From Rosellinia necatrix (lineage: Eukaryota; Ascomycota; Sordariomycetes; Xylariales; Xylariaceae), in assembly GCA_021209875.1 (NCBI GenBank), contig JAGYVD010000002.1:1054001-1118000 (forward strand): a stretch of 64,000 nt of DNA, given 5' to 3'. A program made the translations under genes and the position numbers. Shown here piece after piece: positions 38,719-48,651 of the stretch. Each line of letters opens with the position of its first letter. The first letter of the stretch is position 1. A model generated the notes under the pieces. The model ran no database searches. It had not been told where the DNA came from and saw only the letters and a program-made list of their open reading frames with translations.

Positions 38719-40899
38719 ATACCAATCGATTAAATGCCAATCTTCATGTCGTATGACTGACCGTGATATATACCTCCACGCGATCATCTAGAGGTGGTAA
38801 GCATCTTGATGGGGATGTACGAATGGGTGTTATCACGTACATGTGTTGGCCGACTAAAAATGTTAGTCTCATCTATAATATGCCGAATTATGCTCGGAAA
38901 ACACTTGGCCTGTCTCAAGAGATCAAGGCCGTAAATCTTACTGGCAAGTTGCCGTCTTGTTTTCAAATCGAAAGCGAGATGGACACCTGTAGAGCCACAA
39001 TTCCCCGGTATTCTTCAAGTAGTAATAAATCGTTTACAAAGAGGGGAAGGGTTATTTTAAGCCGATTATATACCCTGAAGTTACATACAGACGTACGCTG
39101 ATCTCATTTGACAATAATCGATAGATAATGAAACCAGTTCATTGTCCACTAAACAAGAATAGGTGGAATTCAGAGCAGTATCCTCTCTACTCTCACTGTC
39201 TAGCAGGACAGAATAAGATCTATTTTGGATCTATTTGTGCTGTTTAGTGACCTTGCCGATTACCTTGTACGAAAGGGTGTGCTCTTTCGCGAGAAGTATC
39301 ACATATCCGGGCGATGTGTACCTAAGAGCGAGGGGCTGGTGAAGCGGAGTGTTGTGATTGGTAGGGAATTGGATACTAAGGGCTTAAACTGGCTACAGTG
39401 GCATAAAAGGGGGGGCGTAATATTTCCATGTAAATTCAGAAGCTTCACTTCTTCAGACTGTTTTTTGGCGATGTTTTTCACCGATGAATTATCTGTTGAT
39501 TGATTTCTATTTCCTAGTACTTAATTGATCGTTTCATTCCTTATTTATTCGAGTATATTACTTTATAATTGGAAGCATAAGGTCGACTTATCTCCAACAG
39601 AACCGCACATGTTCGGGAGCAAGTCAAAGTTCTTAAGGCTAAATTAACTTAAAGGGGGTTTTAATGGCAGTAAAATTTAGAGGGAATCAGTTTAATACAT
39701 AATTACATGTTTTTAATAAAACGTAATAAATGTATCATTGTGTTAAACATCAGGCAAAAAACAGTTCAGTAGCTCTGTAGGTTGAAATGTGGTGGTCTGT
39801 ATTAAATCGAGCAATTGCAACCATCAATCGACCGTAGTCTCCATTTCGCTGTGTTTGCATGCAAAATCTTACGGCCAAATCTGTGACTTTTTATATTTGG
39901 ATCTCTGCAAAACCTCTACCCTTGGGACCGGTTAGATTGAATTAAAACACTCCAAGTTGGTTTAGAGCCCAACTATACCTCTATATTGGGAAGAGAAATT
40001 AAGATTGAAGAAAGAAGAGAACTACATACAAGGCCGACAGCCAAACTTCCTACCTATACATACAACAGTCCATTCACTAGGTGACTGGCCGCTGTATTCA
40101 CTACCTTCCTGTCGGCACCCACCAAAGCTATTCACGACCACCTAGCCATATCAGTCAGCCCACTTCGGTGCCGGTCATCCAGCTAATCAGGGGCCAGCAT
40201 GGCCGTGGGCCATGACACCAAGAAGCAGAGACGAGGTCGTGCAAGACTGTATGCTCAAAAGTGATTTGGTACTAACTTGTTTGGTGAGGAAATAGAGTAC
40301 TTGTGATCAACTTCATGGCGCTTAAAAGACAAATGGGAATACGGTTGCGGGCACGTGTGTTATGAGATTCACACCGAGCTGTTTGAACACCAAGCATAAA
40401 TGATAAAATGCCCTGCCTAAAAATAAAGGGTAGAATTATAGGTAGTATGGGGTAGGTAGGGATCTGTATAGATGTTTGTTGAGATGACTACTTTGTGCTA
40501 TCTACCTACTTTAGGTAGGTACATACCTGTGCTACCTGGAAACTCGAGCACTTGCCTAAGATACGTTTCTAGAAGTAGGTAGGTACTAAGAATCATATGT
40601 AGGTAGGTAGGTACTTAGGTAGGTGCTTACCTAGGTAAATGATAGGAGCAGCGCCCTTCCTGTTTTGCATTTACGATCACTTCCCCCGTGTGTAACTTCC
40701 TTATCGGGGGGGTTCGCTTTCAAAGTGACAGAGGTATTACCTAGTCTTTTAGAGGACTTGGAGTGTCGTCATTTCCTTCGGTGGAACACTTCAAGCCACT
40801 CGTACCCCACCCAACCAAAGATTGTGACCTATTAGACCAGCATTTCCCCGCTCAAGCACGGCCATATCCGCCACGGCCGAATAATACCCGGGCGGTCAC

Positions 40900-40907
40900 A
40901 ACCCTAA
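40900..40907 (+). promoter_or_regulatory. AACCCTAA motif (Tbf1-type telobox) upstream of eL41
   Basis: AACCCTAA stands about 100 bp before the donor of the 5' UTR intron of the ribosomal protein gene. Known fungal ribosomal-protein promoters often carry this motif, bound by Tbf1-type factors. The function here is inferred from motif and position alone. Confidence 0.45.
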
Positions 40908-41225
40908 CCTGCTTGACTACTTCAATTCGTCCCCTCTCCTTCGTGAAATTTCCTTTCCTCTTTCCAGCATCATCACAGAACCTCATCGACAGCCAACCAA
41001 GTAAGTCCATCTTGCGCCCGTTTTGATATCGTCATCTATATCCCATCCCATGAACATGAGGAACTACTCGTGCAAAGCAACCGCGTCAGCCCGCGCTGCG
41101 TGTGACCGTTCTGCCAAAGCCGGCACCACCCCGCCTTCCCCCCAATTGACATCATAACCCACCAACCCCGCGAAGTTCCTCTGGCATATGGCGATGCTAA
41201 CCACAGCCTCTTTGTAGTCGCCAAG

Positions 41226-41361
41226 ATGAGAGCTAAGTGGAGAAAGAAGAGAGTTCGACGCCTCAAGCGTAAGAGAAGAAAGATGAGAGCCCGCAGGTAT
41301 GTGTACCCTGCCCCCATATCTGAAGTTCTTCTGCTGACACACCTTGTCCAATAGCAAGTAA
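41226..41361 (+). CDS. RPL41: 60S ribosomal protein eL41
   Basis: The coding exons 41226-41296 and 41355-41361 encode 25 residues, MRAKWRKKRVRRLKRKRRKM followed by RARSK, nearly identical to eL41 of other eukaryotes. It is a tiny, very basic helix at the subunit interface of the large ribosomal subunit. The intron 41297-41354 has a GTATGT donor, a CTGAC branch site and an ATAG acceptor, and splits the serine codon. A second, non-coding intron is likely in the 5' leader (41001-41217, GTAAGT donor, GCTAAC branch, TTGTAG acceptor), ending eight bases before the ATG. The gene is far too short for ordinary frame searches. Strong, constitutive expression is expected. Confidence 0.95.
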
Positions 41362-42345
41362 ACAACTCGCATCTACTCGATCTCAGCCGTCTTCGACGAA
41401 GAACACCAATCATCATGACAACCACAAACAAATGCACCCGCACACACGGCGCATGACGCCGCTGTCTTCTCTTCCAACCCTAGCGCCAATCACCGACTAA
41501 GGACAACATAGGGGGAGCTATATCATGGGGAGGGCTCGGCGCAGCTATGAGTGTGGCACAAATGACAAGGGGCGATCCAAAACGAGGATAGTTGGTCAAT
41601 CACCATCGAGTGGAATACGGGAGCTGTTTACCTAGCACGCGCCCTGTGGGCAGAATTGCTTTTGCAACCCATGGCCGGAGCATGAAGGAACATTATTCGA
41701 CGCAGCCTCTAAGGTAGCTGAATGGCAATTACTGATCCCACAAACATATGCATTGTGACGATGACTAGCCCACGAGTACTACTTCTTGATGAATCGTGTG
41801 AACTAATTAGCATGACAACTATTGGTCATAATGCATTTCCTATGTTGCTAATAATGTGCTGCAAGTTGGAGCTGCCGGAGGTGATACAACCATCTAACCT
41901 AGCTAGGTCGGCCACACCCAGGATGTTGTGATGCCCCGAGGACGTACATATTAGCATTAGCACAATTGGGACGTTTTAGTGTGTCTCGCTACCTGCTCTG
42001 CCGATCGACGGCGGAGGTGGGGAGGCAACCCTTGCAAGTTTAGCATGCTCACTTGCGCTGTTTGGTGGGGGGTTATATTCACCGCCTTCCAAAGGCGGAC
42101 GGGAACTTCCGTTGATTGGCAGATCCAAAACTTTTTCCCGCGCCTACTGACAAGCTCAAGACTTGCAGTGTATACAGCAAGTGCTGCAGATAATTAATTG
42201 GTACCTACCTACTTACTACTTACACGTCGCCTATCCATTCAATGCCCATCCCCAGCGCGTCTTGTATCTAACCGGAGTCCCCATCTTCGCCCTGGCATAC
42301 ATATTATAGCGCTGCTGTTACTTGCTCTTCTCCTTGACATCGGGC
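41362..42345. other. 3' UTR and promoter spacer
   Basis: Downstream of eL41 no further gene is seen. The 69- and 72-codon frames at 41722-42197 lack support. The last 150 bp should contain the promoter of the polymerase I subunit gene. Confidence 0.5.
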
Positions 42346-43788
42346 ATGGCGAGCAGCAAAGAAAAGAAGAGGAAGAGGGAGCAGGATGGCGCAGCCCGGC
42401 CAAAGAAGAAGGTAGCCATCCAAACAGCCTCTGAACCGGCCCAATCCAATACAATTAAAGTTGCCTCTATACATCTGGAAAGCAGCTGTCCACCAGTAAT
42501 AGGTAAGCGAATGTCCAAGTCCGGTAATCCGAGTCTGCCGTCAACTGAACTGTTATGTCCTAGCTACGCATCCCGGGCTTTCTATTCCCAACTCCGTCCA
42601 TTTCCAAGCCTACACAAAGCCCATCGCTTCGAAATCAAGCCAAAAGCGAAGCAGACATGCTGCGCCTCCGTCCTCGAGCCTCCTACTCCACTCCTCCTCG
42701 CACAGCAAGCTGGACTTTACGGCAAAGGAAGAGGGGCCTGGGGGTCGGGAGTCACACCTCAAGCATTACATTGGTGTATTTGACCCCAAGACGGGGGAGT
42801 TGTCGGTGGTAGAGGCTAGAAAAATGGCTGTCAGAGGCACTGTTCGTTCGCAGCAGGCAAGAGACGAAGATCTACAGAGCCGAAATGCATCTAAGGTATG
42901 CGCCCCCATTTTAGTCAGCAGATGTATACGCTAACAAAACATGAAAAGAATATGATGGAGCTGCGCAATGACCTGGGACAGGCCTTCGGTACGAAGAAGG
43001 CCAAGAAGGCGCTTGCAGCAATCACCGAGAATGCCATTGTAGAGAATGAACGAAAGAGTAGCGTACTTGCTGCTTCATCTCAGGCGATGATCACAGCAAT
43101 CGGGGAGGTCACACATACCATGGCGTCTAAGGAAGATCTCCAAGCGGCAGCCGATGCAGCGAAGCCCATCCCGCCTGGAAACTTCGAGGCGCAGGAAATA
43201 CAGGACGTTTACACCCCTCAAGGGCTTGTTGGCGGCGAATTGTTGAACGCCATTCCCATCAAGGACTGGCAGGAAGCCGTCAAAAAGGGCGCCAACAAGA
43301 TGCTGACAAGCGCATTTATTGCGTCTCGACTGAACCCCGTTGGCGAAGGCCCGGACCCTGCCACTAGGTTAAAAGCTCTACGCTATCTAGAGTTTCTCAT
43401 AAAATTCTCCAAGTTGGCCAAGGCGAGATCGGCCAGAATCCCTCCTCCGGATAAGCTCAGACAGCTGCTACATCCGGCCCCCGAGCCTGTAATCCAGAGT
43501 ATCAGGCGGAAATTCTCGTCTAATCAACTGATAGACAAGTTTCATCGCGATTTACTATACACACACTGCTGCGCACTGGCAGCTATCCTATCGAATTTCG
43601 AATTCGAGACGAGCAAACTTCGTTACGACTTAGGCTTAGATGATAAGCAGTTTGCGCAATACTTCCGCGAGATTGGTGGCAAGGCCAAGAAGATAGCGGG
43701 TGCAGAAAAGGGAACACAGATACAAATGGCGGTGCTATCTCTCCCCTTGGAGTTCCCGAAAGTAAGATACCAACGGCAGCGGAAATGA
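42346..43788 (+). CDS. RPA49: RNA polymerase I subunit A49 (Rpa49)
   Basis: Three exons (42346-42502, 42564-42895, 42949-43788) give 442 aa. Intron 1 has a GTAAGC donor and CCTAG acceptor. Intron 2 (53 nt) has GTATGC, GCTAAC and AAAAG. Splicing joins CPPVIATHPGLSIP, HYIGVFDPKTGELSVVEARKMAVRGTV and MELRNDLGQAFGTKKAKKAL, all hallmarks of the A49 family. The N-terminal half dimerises with A34.5; the C-terminal half (about residues 200-430) forms the tandem winged-helix domain that binds promoter DNA and supports initiation and elongation of rRNA synthesis in the nucleolus. It ends with LPLEFPKVRYQRQRK. Length is normal. The ATG lies in MASSKEKKRKRE, with a basic nuclear-signal-like start. Confidence 0.93.
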
Positions 43789-44344
43789 GAAACAAACTTA
43801 TGACAGCATTTTCCAACATGATACCTTAAAACGTGCGGGCAAGGCGCGAATGCACGAGGTCGGACTTGCCGACGACGTTGCCGACGACTTCCCTGCGTCA
43901 GTTAACCAACCTTATCTCTGGCCATGTCGATGATTATGGTAGCTAGCCTCTGTGGTTGGCGCATTAGGTGGACTAGCAGAAGAGTACAAACTCTTTGAAG
44001 AGATGGGTAGACTAAAACGTGGAAACACGACCGATGTATTGAAAACCCTATATTTTATACATTAGGACCCAATCCACGCAGCAATGACAACGTGAGTAAC
44101 GTCTCCGAAAGAGCGACAGACACAACCTATAGTGCCAACTACTTTGGAAACTCCCCAAGTACAGGGGCGGCTCGTAAGAGGTGACATTGTGTAAGAACAT
44201 ATCTCTAGTTACTACTACCGACGGGGTGGTGACGTGCGCAGATACGGGGATCCAATGATGCTCACTAGACCGTAACTAACCAACTTCCCACGTTTCTCCC
44301 TGTGCCCATGCATATCCATCTCCTTTCTCAACCAAGGATGCGGC
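43789..44344. other. intergenic region between convergent genes
   Basis: No gene seen. It carries the 3' ends of A49 and of the minus-strand hydrolase. Confidence 0.5.
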
Positions 44345-45157
44345 CTATAGGTGCTTGCTAACGGTGTCCGCCACATGCTTGACGAAAGCGTCGGGATGCG
44401 ACACGTAGGGAAAATGCATGCCGGGGAGGCATCCGACATCGATGCCGTTCTTGGCCGCCGTCACGACGTTGTCGAAGAAGCGCGAGGCGGGGGTGTCGGC
44501 GCCGACGGTCCAGTACAGCGGGCGCCTGGCGAGATCCTCGGGGGCCGTCGGCGACGAGGGCGGGATGGTCCGGGGGTAGCCGCGGGCCCAGCGGGGGTAG
44601 TTCCTCCACAGGCGGGCGTGGGCGTCGCCACCGAGGGCGAACCAAGCGCGCAGGTCACCGCCGTAGGACCCGGCGGGCACGCTGGCGGCGAGGCTGGCGG
44701 CGATGGCGTCGTCGTCGCCGAGCTCGTGCACGGACATGAGGTCCTCCATGCGGTACGTCGGGACCTCGTGCACCAGCGCGCAGCGCACGCGCTCGGGGTA
44801 CGCGGCGACGAGGGCCAGCACGGCGGCGCCGCCGGAGCTGCAGCCCCAGAAGGCCGCGGGGGGTGCGCCGTCGACGCCGATGCCGAGCGCGGCGGTGACG
44901 GACACCACGTACGCGGCGAGCTTCTGCGCCGTCACGTCCTCGTACGCGGCGGGCGGCGCGGCCGCCGACCGCGACATGCCCGGCATGTCGAACGTCGTCG
45001 CCCGGAACCCCCGCGCCGCCAGCCGCGACAGCGCCCCGTCGAACACCTGGCACTCGCCCAGCCCGTCCGGCACCAGCACCACGTCCGGCCCGGTCCCCTC
45101 CTGCTCGTAGTACCAGGTTATGCCCTCGGCCGTGGTCGTGGTGCCTCTTGTGCGCAT
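44345..45157 (-). CDS. alpha/beta hydrolase-fold protein
   Basis: Intronless, 270 aa from the ATG at 45157. The open frame extends 23 codons further upstream through an (ATC)n run, but only from a TTG, so the ATG was chosen. The nucleophile elbow is GCSSG (Ser107). VGADTP (Asp221) and GMHFPYVSHPDAF (His248 or His254) supply the rest of a catalytic triad. The early strand-turn DVVLVPDGLGE occupies the oxyanion position. No secretion signal is visible, so it is probably cytosolic. The substrate is unknown; this architecture covers esterases, haloperoxidase-like and epoxide-hydrolase-like enzymes. G+C is very high, mostly at third positions. It is divergently placed to a Zn2Cys6 regulator, which may control it. 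Several overlapping frames on both strands are shadows of its G+C bias. Confidence 0.88.
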   Translation of the reverse strand: MRTRGTTTTAEGITWYYEQEGTGPDVVLVPDGLGECQVFDGALSRLAARGFRATTFDMPGMSRSAAAPPAAYEDVTAQKLAAYVVSVTAALGIGVDGAPPAAFWGCSSGGAAVLALVAAYPERVRCALVHEVPTYRMEDLMSVHELGDDDAIAASLAASVPAGSYGGDLRAWFALGGDAHARLWRNYPRWARGYPRTIPPSSPTAPEDLARRPLYWTVGADTPASRFFDNVVTAAKNGIDVGCLPGMHFPYVSHPDAFVKHVADTVSKHL

Positions 45158-45851
45158 CGTGATGATGATGATGATGATGATGCTAGCTAGCTGTTGTTCA
45201 AGAGTATAAGTCGAGTTTCGATCCAAAGATTCTTGGTCTTCCTGTGCAGTGCTGTGCTGTGCTTGAGATGGTCTCTCTACGACTCAACATAATAAAGGAG
45301 AAACACGATGCCCTCTTATACTCCTGCTCCGTCGCCCCTTCGTCGTCAGCGCCGGGCAAGGAGGTCATGGCCAGGCAAGAATACCTTCGCCGCGCGGCGG
45401 ATGATAGCACCATGCATATATACACGGACCACCATCATGAAGTCATAGATAGCCATGCTGCCATTCGCTCCGTGAAACCCGAAAGAATTTGGGATAGCTG
45501 ACTTGTTCTGGGGAATCATACCGGTTATCCGTCTCTCGGGCCAGCCACGTTAAACCCGTTTACCCGTTTCCGTGGTTCCCCACATCTGACGGATTCGACC
45601 GCCGCCCGGCGGAAGCTCCAACTGCGCGTCGCACCTGACCGGCTGGTGCCACAAGACCCAATACCTAATGCCTAATACTTGATACCTACTACTTGATACC
45701 TACCTAGGTAATACCTGCTTGTTGACTTATCCATTCTTAGGTATCTCGATTGTCCCCACCCGTCAGTCAACCAGACCCGAACCTCGGTTATGAAAGTTTG
45801 AAACTAGGTGCCTACGCCACCGATCCGCATCAGCCACGACCACGATCGCCA
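45158..45851. promoter_or_regulatory. shared divergent promoter with CGG-N6-CCG site
   Basis: 694 bp separate the hydrolase and regulator start codons. It holds an (ATG)n run next to the hydrolase start and CGGATTCGACCG at 45590-45601 (CGG-N6-CCG, the form bound by some Zn2Cys6 dimers such as Ppr1). Tandem TACTTGATACCTAC-like units lie at about 45660-45715, and a three-codon upstream frame (ATG AAA GTT TGA, 45790-45801) precedes the regulator. Confidence 0.5.
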
Positions 45852-48503
45852 ATGGCAGAGGATTCGGGGTCCCCCCCGGCGGCCCGCGACCCGGCAGCGC
45901 GGCCGGCGGACGAGCAGCCCGGGGCCGCCGCCGCCGCCAACAAGAGGAGGAAGCTGCGCAAGGGCACCCGGAGCTGCTGGGAGTGCAAGCGGCGGAAGAA
46001 CAGGTGCACCTGGACCAGCGACGCCGCCGGCACCTGCGACGGCTGCTTCCACAGGGGCACGAGATGCGTCGGCCAGGAGTTCCCTGAGGAGACGCACGCG
46101 TCCCCCCTCGCGACGAAGAAACGGGCGGCGGCGGCGAGCAGGTCGGACGAAGAAGACAAGATCCGCCGCCTCGAAGCCTTGGTGGCGGAGCTGTCCCGGA
46201 AGGTCGGTTCCGGGAATCACCGCGAGGAGGAGGAGGAGGAGGAAGAGGAGGGGCGCACACGGTTGCTTCCGGGGCATGGGAGGGAATTCAGAGATGGACC
46301 TCGCTCCTCCTCCCTCAGCGCCGCTCCGTGTTCTAACACCACCGCCCCGTCGTCGGAACCCCCTACGACGGACGAGCTGGCGGGCCCGTGCCCCCACGTG
46401 TCTAGTAATGGCCTATTGGTAGTATGTTTGACAGAAATATCCCGCTTCTAGGTACACACAGCCGATGTCTAACTCTGATAGGGCGAGGGCGAGGGCGTGG
46501 GCGAGGGCGAAAGCGAACGACGGACAACAGACGTCTCACAGCCATCTCTCCCAAGGCTTCTCGGCGGAGTTGGCGCCTCGCCAGCGCGATTCGGGGAAGC
46601 GGCAGACAAGCTGATAACGCCGCTCGTCCGCGCGCTCGTGGCAGCCTGGCCGACCCAACACCACCACGACGTCATCCTCAGCAGCGACGTGGGCTCGCTC
46701 CATCCGGCCCTGTCCGCCGCCTGCTCCGGCTTCCGGACCCCCCCGACGCCGAAGGACATGTTGCAGCTTCCGCCCCCGGGGTCGGCGCCCGCCGCCATCG
46801 CGCGGAAGCTCTTAATACTGTGTACTTATCTCCAGGTCATCTCTTCACAGTCCGGGCGCGAGGTGGCGGGTCCGAGTCCAGACAACCGCGCTGTCTCGAC
46901 TCGGATGCTGGAAACGGTGAGCAAACTGATAACACACAACGATAGTCTTCCGGAATCCCTCGAAATTATTGAGGTACGTATTTTCTCTACCTTTTTTTTT
47001 TTTTGCGTGATAGGACTATCACCAGCTGACCCTTGTCGATAGTGTTTGATAATAGAGAGCCAGTATCATAACTACGTAGGAAACATCCGCCGCTCTTGGA
47101 TTGTCTTGCGCCGTGCGATGGCGATGGCACAAATGCTCGGCCTCGACCGTCAAAGCAAAGCCATAGCACACAACCCTAGCCCGAGCGGTACACATAAAAC
47201 ATCTCGTCAGGAGGACGTATGGTTTGTTCTCGTCCACTTCGACCAATATTTGTCGCTTATGCTGGGAATTTCACCCAGCCTCCCAGAATACAGCCAGACA
47301 AATACAGGATTGCTGGACCGGTGTACGCCATCGGGGCGAATGGGGCGGCTTCATTCCATGGCCGCCGGCCGTATCCTTCAGCGGAACCGTGTCGATATGT
47401 ACGATATCGCCGAGACGACGAAGATCGATGGGATCCTCCAAGAGGCCGCTGCTTGTATGCCGGCCCAGTGGTGGCTGCCTCCTGATCGGCCTGAGTTCGG
47501 CGATGAACAGCTCTTCATTGATCGCCTGATGGTCCACTTCGCGCATTACAACATACTACTACAAACCCATCTCCCGCACATGCTGCACTCTTTAACAGGC
47601 CAGCTGTGCTTCTACAGCGCGTCCGCCGTCATCAACTCCAGCCGCGAGATTTTAACCCGCTTCACTGCCTTTCGCAGTCGCCACCCCACGGTCTCGTACT
47701 GCCGCGGCCTTGACGTCTTCGCGTTCGTCGCCAGTATCGCGCTATGTCTCCTGCAAATCCGTACCAGCTACAGCAGCCAAAACCCCGGCGGCTACGATAA
47801 CCCTGGGATCTCAGTGCTGCTCGCCCACCAGCGACTCACAAACCGCGGCCTCATGGAGCGGACCCTTCAGTATATCGAAAGGATTGCCCAGGTCGACTCA
47901 GATGACAAGATAACGTCCGGCATCACACCTCTCTTCAGAAAACTTCTCGCCGTCGAAGAAGAGTCTTACAAGGGCACAGGTTACCATATTCGCTTACCCT
48001 GCGACAGCAACCAGTCGGCAAATACCAGCAGCCGGGGAATGACCAGCGATTATGATACCTTGTCTCTGGAAGTTCCTTTTTGCGGCACCATCAAGGTTGA
48101 GCGGGCCCGCCCCTTTAACGCCATCCCTGCAGGGGCCCCGGACCCCGCGCGGGACACGACGCAGATGACACACATACTCATGGGAAGTTTCCCCTCCGCG
48201 GAATCCGGGTGTTACATGGGAGCCCTCCCCGCTCTGCCGCCGACGCCGGGCGATCAATGCCCGATGGCTACGGAGGGGCTTGGGAAGCGCCAGGCAAACG
48301 CTACTGACGCCCATGCTATAACGCAACCCCGCTCCGGCTCGCAGCCTGTACCGTTGGACGGTCACGACCCGGCACCAGACTCGGTGTTCACATCGGGACT
48401 ACTAGCGCCAGGGGTAATAGACGGCTCTAAGGAACAGCTAAACCCGGCAGTAGACACGGGTTTCTTCGAGCACCTTTGGGATACGGAATGGAATCCCGAG
48501 TAA
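45852..48503 (+). CDS. Zn2Cys6 transcription factor with fungal-specific regulatory domain
   Basis: Exons 45852-46421, 46482-46973 and 47058-48503 give 835 aa. Intron 1 (60 nt) has GTATGT, CTAAC and GATAG; intron 2 (84 nt) has GTACGT. The zinc cluster is C-x2-C-x6-C-x9-C-x2-C-x6-C (CWECKRRKNRC to CDGC to RC) at about residues 42-70, followed by a heptad helix (DKIRRLEALVAELSRKV) for dimerisation and an acidic run of Glu residues. The middle region matches fungal-specific factor domains (SQYHNYVGNIRRSWIVLRRAMAMAQ spans intron 2; then VWFVLVHFDQYLSLMLGISP). The tail FFEHLWDTEWNPE is an acidic-aromatic activation-domain candidate. The first in-frame ATG was chosen; upstream there is only a TTG. 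It may regulate the divergent hydrolase. The target pathway is unknown. Confidence 0.9.
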
Positions 48504-48552
48504 CGCTGTTGCGTTATCGTCATTCTACCCCGAGGCTCAGCCATTGCTCTAG

Positions 48553-48651
48553 ATGGCGTCCACCATCTCGACCTCGCAAGAGATGATACGGCTTAGCGGC
48601 CAGGGCTCACACTACGTCGTCCCCCCCATCCCCCGATGCCCGGGCTTTCCC
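48553..48651 (+). pseudogene. possible orphan first exon
   Basis: An ATG opens 33 coding-like codons (MASTISTSQEMIRLSGQGSH..IPRCPGFP) ending exactly at a GTAAGT donor in phase 0. Possible continuations after CAG acceptors near 48719 and 48812 run only a few codons, and no long frame follows. It may be the surviving 5' end of a truncated gene, or chance. Confidence 0.3.

Larger units (their letters stand above)
37698..41000. other. gene-poor spacer and eL41 promoter
   Basis: No frame longer than about 113 codons and none with a recognisable domain. The relic at 38637-38718 is listed separately. From about 39500 the sequence is moderately A+T-rich. TAGGTAGGTACC-type motifs cluster at 40440-40640. 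From about 40650 to 41000 lies the promoter and first non-coding exon of the eL41 gene. Confidence 0.5.

Noticed and set aside
42896..42921. Short form of A49 intron 2, ending at the CAG at 42919-42921
   Set aside because: It would be only 26 nt. The 53-nt form has an ideal branch site and restores the conserved NMMELRNDLGQ junction.
44351..45190. 279-codon plus-strand frame over the hydrolase gene
   Set aside because: Antisense shadow. The minus strand carries a complete alpha/beta hydrolase with its catalytic motifs.
45763..46422. Several long frames on both strands over the zinc-cluster exon
   Set aside because: Shadows caused by high G+C. Only the frame with the exact Zn2Cys6 spacing and matching splice sites is real.
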